Positions 8,313-16,397 of a DNA stretch of 17,550 bases are shown piece by piece; position 1 is the first letter of the stretch; the number at the start of each line of letters is the position of its first letter. The position numbers and the translations under genes are program-made. The DNA comes from Larix sibirica (Eukaryota; Streptophyta; Pinopsida; Pinales; Pinaceae). Under the pieces are notes generated by a model. The model saw only the letters and a program-made list of their open reading frames with translations, was not told the DNA's origin and ran no database searches. Where the stretch lies: contig NWUY0300071508.1 in the NCBI GenBank assembly GCA_004151065.3, positions 1-17,550 on the forward strand, given 5' to 3'.

Positions 8313-8839
8313 GTGATCTCATATTGCACGAAGTTTACCTGGAAGGATGGTCAAGAATTACTGCATCCCAGCTTCATCTCAGAGACCGGCCGAACTTCAC
8401 AGTGCAGAGCCTTCGACTAGCTTCCCAACGCAAGATACTAAGCATATAGTTGTTCAAAAAAAACCCAAAACCATGTCAAGATGATTTTTCGCCGAGGATA
8501 ATTCGAAAGTAGAGAAGCGTATCATGATTCTAGGTTGCAGGGAGAAATTCATGGTCCTCAAATCAGTGATGAATGGGATAACCAAGCGTAGCTTTGCAGG
8601 AATATCTGAAAGGATCATACAACTAGCTGTTTGAGAATAGCTTGTCTTACAATCTTTCAATGGGTTCTCTTGGAAATCTGCAATATATGGTGGCTTCCTT
8701 GGAGGACTTTTTAGAGAGCGAGGGTTACTTGAATCGTTATTCTAATGTATTATGGAACATGGATGATCGTGAGTGGCAGGCGGTCTTCATTTACATATAT
8801 TCTTTATTAAAGTTTCAATTTATTTCACTTTCACATTAA
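8313..8839 (+). pseudogene. MYB exon 3 (R3 end and C-terminal region)
   Basis: It starts after GGTCAG with G TGA TCT CAT ATT GCA CGA AGT TTA CCT GGA AGG, that is R-stop-S-H-I-A-R-S-L-P-G-R, then M-V-K-N-Y-C. The expected tryptophan after GNR is TGA, and TDNEI is reduced to one or two residues. Between about 8370 and 8640 the frame changes and stops appear. The final open piece carries GSLGNLQYMVASLEDFLES and LWNMDDREWQ and ends at TAA 8837-8839. Assigning this last part to the MYB C-terminus is inference from position and the W-x-M-D-D pattern. Confidence 0.68.
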
Positions 8840-8879
8840 TTTGGTTGGATTTTGGGGTGTCTTCTCTCAACTAGTTTAT

Positions 8880-8943
8880 CTCTAAAGAGAATTGAACCCG
8901 AGTCGCTTTGCTAAGAAGACCCACACTTAACCGAATGAGCCAG
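8880..8943 (-). mobile_element. tRNA-like SINE head (candidate) with box A and box B
   Basis: On the minus strand TGGCTCATTCGG (8942-8931) fits a Pol III box A, and GGTTCAATTCT (8898-8888) fits box B, 44 bases apart start to start as in a tRNA. The segment between them does not form a convincing anticodon arm, so it is not a functional tRNA. A tRNA-derived SINE with its body toward 8840 is the likely explanation. No second copy with the same body was found in the window. Confidence 0.5.
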
Positions 8944-8984
8944 CAAAAATTGACAAAATTACATTGAACATAGATCGAACACTC

Positions 8985-9297
8985 AAATAATGTTAATTCA
9001 TTACCATGCTATAAATGGATTTATATGAAAAAGTTAATATAAAGTATGAGTAACACATTTGATATTTTGAAATCTCATGGTTAAATAAAATTATCTACTT
9101 GATATTAATATAATATAGTTGGTATTATGGAATTTATTTCTTCATTATTAATATAGTTGATATTATGGAGTATCTTCCAAGGAAGAATATGACATTTTAA
9201 TACAATGCAATTATGAAAAAATTCTTGCAATGAATAATAATATGTGCAAGTCATTTTGACATGGTTTTACATTAAAATAATATAGTTGAGAATATAA
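8985..9297 (+). repeat. AT-rich repeat, copy C, left of LINE
   Basis: GTTAATTCATTACCATGCTATAAATGG, tagttggtattatggaattt and ttaatatagttgatattatgg match copy B in order and spacing. The copy runs up to AGAATATAA (9289-9297), the target-site duplication of the LINE at 9298-10883, and continues as 10884-11010. Confidence 0.7.
9289..9297. repeat. Target-site duplication of minus-strand LINE, left copy
   Basis: AGAATATAA recurs at 10884-10892. In uninterrupted copy A the corresponding place reads gagagtatagaatgtcttg (about 3162-3180), consistent with one ancestral copy of this target. Confidence 0.7.
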
Positions 9298-9441
9298 TTT
9301 TTCTTTCATTTTTACCACGAAAAAAAACCACAGTTTTTATATTAATAAAACCACATTGTTTAGTTGGCCCTAGGCCATACATATGCGAATACACATACTC
9401 ATCATCTGATATATCATCATGCAAATGTTTGCCACACAAAA

Positions 9442-9470
9442 ACACACACATATATATATATATATATATA
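9442..9470. repeat. (CA)n(TA)n microsatellite
   Basis: ACACACACA runs into eleven TA units, within the 3' UTR of the minus-strand LINE. Confidence 0.95.
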
Positions 9471-9526
9471 GTTTGTCAAAAAAATCCAAAAAACAAAATA
9501 AAAACATAATCTTTACATCATGTAGC

Positions 9527-10700
9527 TCAACTAGGAAAAGGACTCAGATCCAATTCATTAACAATCTCCTCATTACCTTCCCATTGAGTCCAATAACCTT
9601 CTACAATCATTAATCCTTGTTTATAAAGCTGATCAACAATCATATTTATTTCCCTGTAGATGTGTTCGTAAGTTACATCTCTTGAATGAAGTTGTTGATT
9701 CTAATGATATCTTCATAGATTGGCTTCAACAAGATGTTCTTAGGAGGTTTCTTGAGCTTTAACCAATCAATTACTAGCTTTGAATCACCAAAAATATAAA
9801 GTTTCTTTACACCTTTTGATTGAGCCAATATCATTACAAGCTTAATGGCCATCAATTCAACTTTATTATTGGAGGAAGCCCCCAAACCAACCGCAAACTT
9901 AATCAACTGAGTATCTGAAAAATAAATTTGTCCACCTACTCTCCCTTGACTTGGTCTACCTTATGAAGCCCCATCAAAGTAGGCCCAACAACTAGATTTG
10001 TCTATGTTCTCTTCAGTAATGATCCTCTACTTCTTAATATCTGAATTTTGAGGGAAAATCTCCAAAATGGAAAGACTTTTAGCTACATAGATCTGTGGAG
10101 GGGCATAAAAATCATGGAAGATAACTTTCTTCCTGGCTATCTAGGCACCCCAAATCAGTAGAGCTGGTAAATCCATAAACTCTGAGTTATCTACATCATT
10201 TGGCCATGAATGAAGAGTTTCTTGTAGGCCCAATCCTTCGTAATGAAATATTTTACCAGTGACATGTGATATATGCTGCCACATACAAGTCATATAACCA
10301 CAAGAAATACAAATATGCTTTATATTTTCTGCATCATCATTACATAGGGGACACCTACTTGGTCCACAAACAATTTTTTTAATCAAATTATCCCAAATAG
10401 GCACCTTGCCTTCAAGATCAAGCTATAAAAACAATTTATTCTTGAGGGGGCATTGAAGCTTCTAGATTAATTGAGACCACCAAGCAGGCTGTGGGACATC
10501 CTCCTCCTCCCTAATCACTCTATAGCCCAACTTTGGAGCATAGATGCTCCCAGTGTCATTCCTCACCCAAAGCAAGGTATCCTCCTTATCCTTCAGATGT
10601 ATATGATTGTTTTTAAGGAGTTTGATATATTTATTCCATAACAAATCCCAGCTCCTTAGTAGTAATCCAAGCTTGACTTATAGGATTTGTGTTTTCATGA
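9527..10700 (-). pseudogene. LINE ORF2 C-terminus: zf-RVT and RNase H, broken
   Basis: The part near 10650-10500 carries LLWNKYIKLLKNNHIHLKDK and GSIYAPKLGYRV, the linker before the zinc region. CPLCNDDAENIKHICISC (about 10345-10292) is the zf-RVT cysteine/histidine motif. RNase H follows: YFDGAS (first Asp, codon 9975-9973), SSNNKVELMA (Glu) and FGDSKLVIDW (second catalytic Asp). The main frame has several in-frame stops (for example at 10462, 10141 and two before and after FDGAS), then a frameshift near 9680. The second frame gives YEHIYREIN, the typical RNase H end, and stops at 9529-9527. It is a dead copy, related to but distinct from the LINE at 14839-17550. Confidence 0.85.
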
Positions 10701-10883
10701 TCCTGAATATGGTGTAAAAAAAGAATACCCTTTCCCACCAATGAGTCAATCATACCATCAAGACCATGGGTCTTGACCTATCTTCACCTTCCTTCCATTC
10801 CCAATGTCCTAGGAAATCCAATCACCAATGACCCCAAAAGCTGTCACTATGGCTTTTCAAAAGATAGAAACATTCTTTAAGAT

Positions 10884-11010
10884 AGAATATAAAATTTCTT
10901 GCAACTAGTAGTAATACTTCTTTTTAGTAATGTAGTTGAAACTAGAGAATTTCTTACTTATTATTAATATAATTGAAAGTATAATTATGGTATTTCTTCT
11001 TATGTTATAT
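10884..11010 (+). repeat. AT-rich repeat, copy C, right of LINE
   Basis: It starts with the second AGAATATAA and continues aatttcttgcaactagtagt, then tagtaatgtagttgaaac and ttattaatataattgaaag, following copy A after the empty-site position. It ends at a TG microsatellite, where the next LINE begins. Confidence 0.65.
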
Positions 11011-11011
11011 A

Positions 11012-11033
11012 TGTGTGTGTGTGTGTGTGTGTG
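11012..11033. repeat. (TG)n microsatellite
   Basis: Eleven TG units lie between the AT-rich repeat and the 5' region of the plus-strand LINE. The true 5' end of that LINE is probably at or near this point. Confidence 0.95.
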
Positions 11034-11109
11034 AACTTCAAGAAGATCAATATTTCGGGGTTTAGTGATATTGTTTAGGGAAGTTAAGTTTCTCAGTTTA
11101 GAGTTGTAA

Positions 11110-12680
11110 ATGAGTTTAAGGTTAGCCAAATGGTTGGCTAGAACTCCTCCCAAGCTAGATGCCATTACTACTAACAGAATTAGACAGGATGCTATTCTCA
11201 ATGAGTTTGCGGAAGAGACGGGATTAAATGCTACCTCATGTATCATTAATGGCAAGATTAGTTTGGAGGTACCTGTCATTTCCTTGGGAAAGGTAATTGA
11301 ACCTTCTCGAAATGATCCGGGGGAAAGCCCCAACTCCTTACCCTTTCCTTTGCACCTCAAGCAGAAGCAGGTGCACTGTGTCAAAATGAAGGCTAAAAAC
11401 CCTCTATTGGTCTTGGGCGAGGATGTTTCTTTGAATGAAGTTATTTTAACAACAGAATTGACTTTAGTGGGAAGGTTTACAGGATGCAAGGTAGGTGAAT
11501 CTAGCTTAAAGTGTTGGGCATTGGCTTCTTGGAAAGATCTCATCGATTTCAAACCTAGGGTTTTAATTTTACCTAGAGGCTGGATAGCGTTCCGTTTCTC
11601 CTCTGTGAAGGATGCCTCAGCCATTCTTTCATGTGTTTGGAAATGGGACTCAACCGCCCTCCTCCTAAAATGGTGGAACCCGCTTTTTGACACTAGGATA
11701 GAAAGAAATGATTTAGTGCCGGTGTGGGTTAAACTTCCACATTTTCTTTCAAATTATGGTCCAGGGATATTTTCAAGGAAGTGGGAAATTCTCTTGGTCA
11801 TTTCAAAGAGGAAGAACTTTCTTTTGAAGTTACAGGGGTTATGTGTATTGGAAAAATACTTGTTACTATTGATTTCAGGGAGGGCTTGGCGGAAGCTATT
11901 GAGATGGTTCAGAACAATAAGATTTTTTTACAGCCGCTGGACTACCTTGGAATACCTTTTAAATGAAATCAATCCCATTCTCATGGCCATGTGGCATAGA
12001 ATTGTCACTTATCCTTTAAAATGAAGATTTGGACAAAGTCAGTATGGAAGGCAAAAACCCTATCGGTTATGGTTGTCTCTCCTCTCTCGGTCACTGAAGA
12101 TTTGGATGGGATGTCTCTGGAGACTGAAAGCGCACTCCCTTCGGTGGAGGGTCCGTCTACACAACCTGCATGTAAGTTTTATGTTGGCCCAAATTGTGAG
12201 CCTCTCTTAAGGGTTTTCAATAGACAATTTTCAAGTAGCCTTAGTCTTGTTTCTGTAGGGAAGAACATGGTTCGAGATGAAGATCCCTTGTCATTTGGAG
12301 TTTCTGATTCTCCTTTATACTCTTATTCTGCTTTAAATATTTCTGTAAACCCTGATTTATCTAAAGAAGCTTCTAAGTTTTATTGGGATATTCCACTTAA
12401 TGAAGTTGTTATCAGCCCTGAGGAGAGTCTGTCTTTTTCCCCTGAACGTGTTTTCCCTGATATGAAGTATTCTTCTGCACATGATGCCAAACGTGGCTAT
12501 TTTCTAAGATCTCGGAAGGGAGACCCAGAGCCTCATCCCGAGGGGTTTTTGGGTAGTTCTTGGTTATTTAATTCCGGAATTAAGAAATCAAAGGGTAAAA
12601 GATCCTTCTTCAAACAAGACCAGGAAGAGGCAGAGAGGGATGTTTTTGCAGGAAGACAAGCACTTAACTGGGGCGCTTAG
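11110..12680 (+). pseudogene. LINE ORF1, DUF4283 protein, frameshifted
   Basis: ORF1 proteins of plant L1 elements bind RNA and form the retrotransposition particle with ORF2. The ATG at 11110 starts the first frame. LVGRFTGCKVGESSLKCW, then LPRGWIAFRFSSVKDA and NDLVPVWVKLP (about 11460-11750), is the DUF4283 domain. Near 11765 the frame shifts: EVGNSLGHFKEEELSFEVTG, KILVTIDFREGLAEAI and LDYLGIPFK continue the domain in the third frame. Where a CCHC zinc knuckle should follow, the first Cys is TGA (11964-11966), the second is Ser, the GH is kept, a TAG intervenes, and the last Cys (NCHLSFK) is present. The frame then runs open as a serine-rich, charged tail to TAG at 12678-12680. The full ancestral length would be about 520 residues. 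Confidence 0.85.
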
Positions 12681-13400
12681 AGCAACAGAGGCCTCGGGCA
12701 GGGTTATCTAATGGTGATCTAATGCTGGTCATGAATCTTAAAAGACTCATAGAATCTAAGAACCCTGAGGTGGTTTTTATTCAAGAAACTATGAGTTTGA
12801 GGGAAGGTTTAATAACAGACCTAAAGAAGATTTTACCTCTCTAGGAGTTTGAATCTGTTGATGCAAGGGGTCGTTCAGGTGGAATCATTACAGGTTGGTG
12901 TAGAACTAAATTGGATTTCAACTATGCCTGGGGCATTGACTATGGCTTAGGTATAAGCCTTTACTCATAGTCTGGGTGGAAATTTTATGTTTGTTAATCT
13001 TTATGGTCCTTATTGTGACCGGGTGAAGTAATGGGACTCTCTGTTCTCCAAAGCATTTATTGCCTCACATAATTTAATTATGGGAGGTGATTTGAACTTA
13101 TCTCCGGGGCAGTCTGAATTCTGGGGCCCAAATGCATTACTTGACATTTTATCAGATTATTTTCAAGGGAATATGGAGGCCTACAACCTTTTGGACATCG
13201 CACATGTCATCTTTAATCCAACCTGGACTAACAAGAGGACTGGTAGGGTCTGTATCGCGAAAAGAATTGACAGGTTCCTTGTAGTAGTTCAGATGATGGA
13301 AATCAAACTTAGCTTAGACAGTGGGTGGATATTGGGGGATATTCCGATCATCTTCCAGTCTTTCTTGAAATTGTGGGAGTCAGTAAGAAACCACCCTATC
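12655..13400 (+). pseudogene. LINE ORF2 endonuclease domain (APE type), broken
   Basis: This nuclease nicks the target DNA to start target-primed reverse transcription. Recognisable motifs in order: NPEVVFIQET with the catalytic Glu (about 12758-12790), GRSGGIITGW (about 12870-12899), NLYGPYCD (about 12995-13020), IMGGDLNLSPGQSEFWG with the catalytic Asp and Asn (13080-13125), NPTWTNKRTGRV and RIDRFLV (about 13215-13285), and GGYSDHLPVFLEI with the terminal Asp-His (about 13333-13372). At least two frame changes (around 12980-13070 and 13285-13325) and in-frame stops (TAG 12843-12845, TAG near 12969) break it. ORF2 probably began just after ORF1, near 12650-12690, but its start codon is lost. 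Confidence 0.82.
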
Positions 13401-14055
13401 CCTTTAAGCTTAATACTAACTGGATGAAAGATATTGATTTCCTTAAGCTTCTGAAAACCGAATGTATCCCTTTTGATGGGGATTCCTCTTTGTCAGTTTC
13501 TTGTCAATTGCTATAAATATGAAAATTGCTAAGAATTTCTCGGTAAAGTGGTCCATTAATAAGAAAAAGAAGGATGACATCCTTCTCTTACAGTTAGATA
13601 GGGATCTGGGAGATTTATATAGTGAAGAAGGGTTTGGATATCTAACAAAGAGAAAAAAGGAAGTTGTTGTTTCTTTAGAGTCTAAACGTAGAAAGATCCT
13701 TGTTGACAGAGAAGTTGAACAGAGATTAAAAAGTAGGGCTTTATGGATGGCTAATGGAGATGAAAATACAATTTTTTTCCCACCATTATGCTAGTCACAG
13801 GAAAAATTATAATTCTATCTGGAAAATTTCTTCGGATGAAGGGGAGGAGGTAGAAGGGTTTGAAGATATTTCCATAGCTGGCATCAATAATTTTCAGTCT
13901 TTATTCAAAGCTGAAGAAGAAGTTCATATTGCTGAGGTGTTAAAGATTTCCCAGGCGTATCCTACTGTCTCTGAGGAGGATAATATCATGCTTTTGGAAG
14001 AAGTTTATCTAAATGAATTACATAAGATTTTATTGTTGCTTAAAAACACAAAATC
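13401..14055 (+). pseudogene. LINE ORF2 linker between endonuclease and RT
   Basis: RPFKLNTNW-like residues (PFKLNTNWMKD) after the endonuclease, then a lysine-rich helix and EVEQRLKSRALWMANGDENT (about 13709-13770), match the pattern EE..W.QKSR..WL..GD.NT that precedes the RT of plant L1 elements. YASHRKNYNSIWKI in another frame continues it (R...N.I..I). Frame changes occur near 13500, 13770 and 14056. Confidence 0.75.
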
Positions 14056-14837
14056 TTGGAACATGATGGGCTTCTCCTGGAATTTTTCCTTGGCCTTTTT
14101 GATGTTTTTGCTCAAGATTTATTACTTGTGATTGAAGAATCCAGGCTAAGCGGGAAAATCTCAGCTGTGTTTAATTCAAAATTTTTAGCACTTATTCCTA
14201 AGACAGACTCTCCTAGTCTTTTTGAGGACTTTAGACCAATTTACTTGTGTAATTGCATTTACAAAATAATTGCAAAAGTGATCTCCACAAGAATCAAAAT
14301 TGTGCTATGCAATACCATCTCAGAAGAACGGTTTGGATTCCTTCCAGGAAGGAAAATCCATGAGGTAATAAGCATAACTCAGGAGGGGCTACATACCATT
14401 AAATTAAAGAAGATGAAGGCAATGGTAGTAAAGATTGATCTTTCAAAAGCGTATGATAGGGTTAGTTGGGTGTACTTGAGAACTATTCTCTCCCATATGG
14501 GTTTTGGAGTGTCCTTTATTACTTTGGTTATGGGATATCTATCCTCTGTATCCTTTGATATCTTAATAAATGTTTCTACCTTAGCTTTCTTCAGACTTGG
14601 AAGAGGTATTAGACAAGGATTCCCTTTGGCACCCCTTTTGTTTATGATTGTAGTTGAAGGTTTTGGAAGGATATTAACTTGTGCTAAACTTTTAGGTCTA
14701 TTTAAAGGTATTTTCATAGGAGGAAATATTAACATAACCCATATACTCTTTGTAGATGATATTCTTATATTCACAGATGGCTCAAGGAGAGACATGACGA
14801 AGTTACATGAGATTTTATCCCTTTTCTGTGTAGCTTC
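14056..14837 (+). pseudogene. LINE reverse transcriptase domain, truncated
   Basis: This single open frame contains the RT motifs in order: LALIPKTDS, FEDFRPIYLCNCIYKIIAKV, RFGFLPGRKIHE, MVVKIDLSKAYDRVSW with the first catalytic Asp, GRGIRQGFPLAPLLFMIVVE, and HILFVDDILIF with the Asp pair (14749-14760). Two unusual residues are GFPLAP where GCPLSP is usual and FVDD where FADD or YADD is usual. The frame ends in ILSLFCVAS just before the N at 14838, so the thumb region is absent. Upstream the KSPGPDG-like element is broken by the frameshift near 14056. The RT cannot be active. Confidence 0.9.
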
Positions 14838-14838
14838 N
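14838..14838. other. Ambiguous base at LINE-LINE junction
   Basis: The only N in the window lies exactly between the interrupted RT frame and the T-rich (A tail on minus) end of the opposite LINE. It may be a sequencing ambiguity beside a homopolymer or a sign of an assembly join. Confidence 0.95.
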
Positions 14839-14858
14839 AATTTTTTTTAACAAAAATG
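14839..14858 (-). other. A-rich tail of minus-strand LINE
   Basis: On the minus strand CCATTTTTGTTAAAAAAAAT ends the element. The eight A residues correspond to T at 14841-14848. Confidence 0.7.
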
Positions 14859-15265
14859 GTTTAGGAGATTTTGATTATATAAAAAACAAAAATTACAGTG
14901 TTCAGAGGAAAGATTGTTCCCAGAGAAGGATTGCGTCCATGACTCCTTGTTCGTTCTTTAAAATTCTATAACTATCATGAAACTTTCCTAATCTATGGAG
15001 ACTGTATCTCCTTACAAATTGTCCAAGAAGGAAGAGACAGAAGCAAAACATTGCTGAGATAGATGCTTTATCTTACTGCCCATAAGGATTTATGGATTAC
15101 ATCCGCTTTTGACACAATGGCACAAAATTGTTCCTAAACTAGACTTCACAAAGTCCTGAAACACTATCATATATTTAGAGCTGGGTGATGCTATAAAACT
15201 TAGACAATAGAAAACCATTACAAAAAACCAGAATTCAGAATAACCAAAGAACATAAAAATTAAAG

Positions 15266-16375
15266 CTAGCGACGAGACTCCGTTTTCCTGAGGAAATTAC
15301 CAGCCAATGGTTCATCATTTCTTCCTGCTGCCGAGCCCCTACTTGCTTGCATATCCGAGAAATTTTTCCCGATTTCATCTCTTAGGATAACAATTTTCCC
15401 TTCCACTTCAATTACATTTGTGTTGACATCATCAATTTTGGAGTCCATATTGGCAGTGCAAGAAAAAATGTTATCAATGGTTTCAGCCAGACTGGCAACC
15501 CTCCCATTCAATTGGATGTTTCTATTTCTGACCTCCGAATGTGTGGCTTGGGAAAGGGAGAAGAGGTGAGTGATAACCCTCTTTATCTCTAAATTTTCAT
15601 TGCGAAGCAAGCGAACCTGGTCTTCCATACCTTTAATGTAATTTTTGAACTCAACACAAATGATATGACTGTCAAACATTTGGGGAGAGTCGAAGCTTTC
15701 ATAGTATTCCTTTTCCGATGGATAAAACAACTTATTTTCCATTCCTAGGAAATCAAAATAAAAAGGAGCGTGGAGAGTAAAGATAGAGCTTACCAAGGAG
15801 TCTTCTTCCTGCGCAGTCTTCGGGATTCCTTCTTTCACAGAGTGAGCCTTCAATGTTTCCCATCTTGAGACTCCCCCGTGTTTCGTTAAGGGATTCCTGC
15901 ACCGCAAGCCAGACGGGGAAGGAGCCGAAACACAGTCCAGGGAAAAGGACTGAGCAGGGATGTAATCACCCATTACACGGACTATCCAACGCAGGTGCCT
16001 CCTCTCCAGACGCCGAGCAGATAATCTACCGGAGTTAATGCATTTTTCGCTCCAAACATGAGAATTAATACCAACACAGACCCATAAATCTGTTGTATAG
16101 ATTTGGTGCATGGAGACCATCTGTCTCACGCGTGAGGCATGCCCCCTTTCACCAATTGAAGTGTGGGGAGAGATCCAATATTGGTAATCGAAAAAAGTTT
16201 TAACCATTAATACACCCCAACTAGAAGTAAAGTTCAGAGTTAAAACTAGAAGAAAGATTTGAAAGCAAACACCAACTAGAAGGAGAGCATCCTCATTATT
16301 CCATGGATTTTGAGGACCAACATATATTTTAAAGAGGGACTCTCTATTAGGGGATCCAGTTTCTTTCATAGGCAT
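15266..16375 (-). CDS. Long open frame with C-terminal coiled coil in LINE 3' region
   Basis: This frame is open for about 369 codons from ATG 16375-16373, 22 bases after the ORF2 stop, to the TAG just below 15269. The N-terminal two thirds read like translated untranslated region (a hydrophobic stretch near residues 25-60, then arginine-rich text). The last 158 residues, from a second ATG at 15742-15740, look like a real protein: a charged start (MENKLFYPSEKEYYESFDSP), then a region with heptad-like leucine, isoleucine and valine spacing (GMEDQVRLLRNENLEIKRVI, RNIQLNGRVASLAETIDNI, SKIDDVNTNVIEVEGKIVIL) and a basic end. Plant L1 elements normally have no third ORF here. It may be an extra LINE protein or a host sequence carried by 3' transduction. 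I recognise no family. Confidence 0.5.
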   Translation of the reverse strand: MPMKETGSPNRESLFKIYVGPQNPWNNEDALLLVGVCFQIFLLVLTLNFTSSWGVLMVKTFFDYQYWISPHTSIGERGHASRVRQMVSMHQIYTTDLWVCVGINSHVWSEKCINSGRLSARRLERRHLRWIVRVMGDYIPAQSFSLDCVSAPSPSGLRCRNPLTKHGGVSRWETLKAHSVKEGIPKTAQEEDSLVSSIFTLHAPFYFDFLGMENKLFYPSEKEYYESFDSPQMFDSHIICVEFKNYIKGMEDQVRLLRNENLEIKRVITHLFSLSQATHSEVRNRNIQLNGRVASLAETIDNIFSCTANMDSKIDDVNTNVIEVEGKIVILRDEIGKNFSDMQASRGSAAGRNDEPLAGNFLRKTESRR

Positions 16376-16397
16376 TTTGATCACAAACTATGACGCC

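Larger units (their letters stand above)
7717..8839 (+). pseudogene. R2R3-MYB transcription factor pseudogene (exon 2, intron 2, exon 3)
   Basis: R2R3-MYBs are nuclear DNA-binding proteins. The exon 2 part encodes GLKRSGRSCRL, then after a frameshift PDLKCEEITPEEERLIIEF and HGHWGNR: the end of repeat R2 and the start of R3. Exon 2 ends after GNR, the conserved intron-2 position of the family. Exon 3 resumes at 8313 with SHIARSLPGR followed by a shortened KNYC, matching the family pattern S-x-IA-x-x-LPGRTDNEIKNYW. Damage includes a 53-base duplication at the exon 2 start, a net 10-base loss where RW-NYLR should be, TGG to TGA for the R3 tryptophan right after the splice site (8314-8316), loss of TDNEI, and later frame breaks. 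The last open piece contains LWNMDD (8750-8767), like the acidic tryptophan motif near the C-terminus of subgroup 19/20 MYBs (inference). Exon 1 was not found. Retained introns mean this is not a processed copy. Confidence 0.8.
9298..10883 (-). mobile_element. 5'-truncated LINE (L1 type), minus strand
   Basis: This 1.6-kb element holds only the 3' end of a plant L1. From high to low coordinates come the end of the RT-linker region, the zf-RVT zinc region, RNase H, a 3' UTR with a CA/TA microsatellite, and an A-rich tail (TAAAAATGAAAGAAAAA on the minus strand, about 9298-9314). Directly next to the tail is AGAATATAA, repeated at the other end. 5' truncation, an A-rich tail and a 9-bp target-site duplication are hallmarks of target-primed reverse transcription. 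It sits inside AT-rich repeat copy C. Confidence 0.85.
11034..14837 (+). mobile_element. LINE (L1 type), plus strand, interrupted in RT
   Basis: A near full-length 5' part: a short leader, ORF1 with a DUF4283 domain and decayed zinc knuckle, then ORF2 with endonuclease and reverse transcriptase. The RT domain ends abruptly after FVDD and LHEILSLFC at an ambiguous base (14838), where the A-rich tail of an opposite-strand LINE starts. The RT thumb, zf-RVT and RNase H of this copy are missing from the window. Numerous frameshifts and stops show it is old. Confidence 0.85.

Noticed and set aside
8880-8943. Functional tRNA gene
   Set aside because: Box A and box B are present, but the anticodon arm and acceptor stem do not pair convincingly.
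10905-11693. 262-codon open frame on the minus strand opposite ORF1
   Set aside because: It runs antisense to the DUF4283 coding region and through the TG microsatellite; its residues have no independent domain.
14379-14795. 138-codon open frame on the minus strand opposite the RT domain
   Set aside because: It is the antisense shadow of the recognised RT frame and has no features of its own.
15742-15791. Possible 49-base intron (GTAAGC ... TTTCCTAG) just before the second ATG of the coiled-coil frame
   Set aside because: Too short for a normal plant intron, and the frame is open through it, so splicing is not needed.
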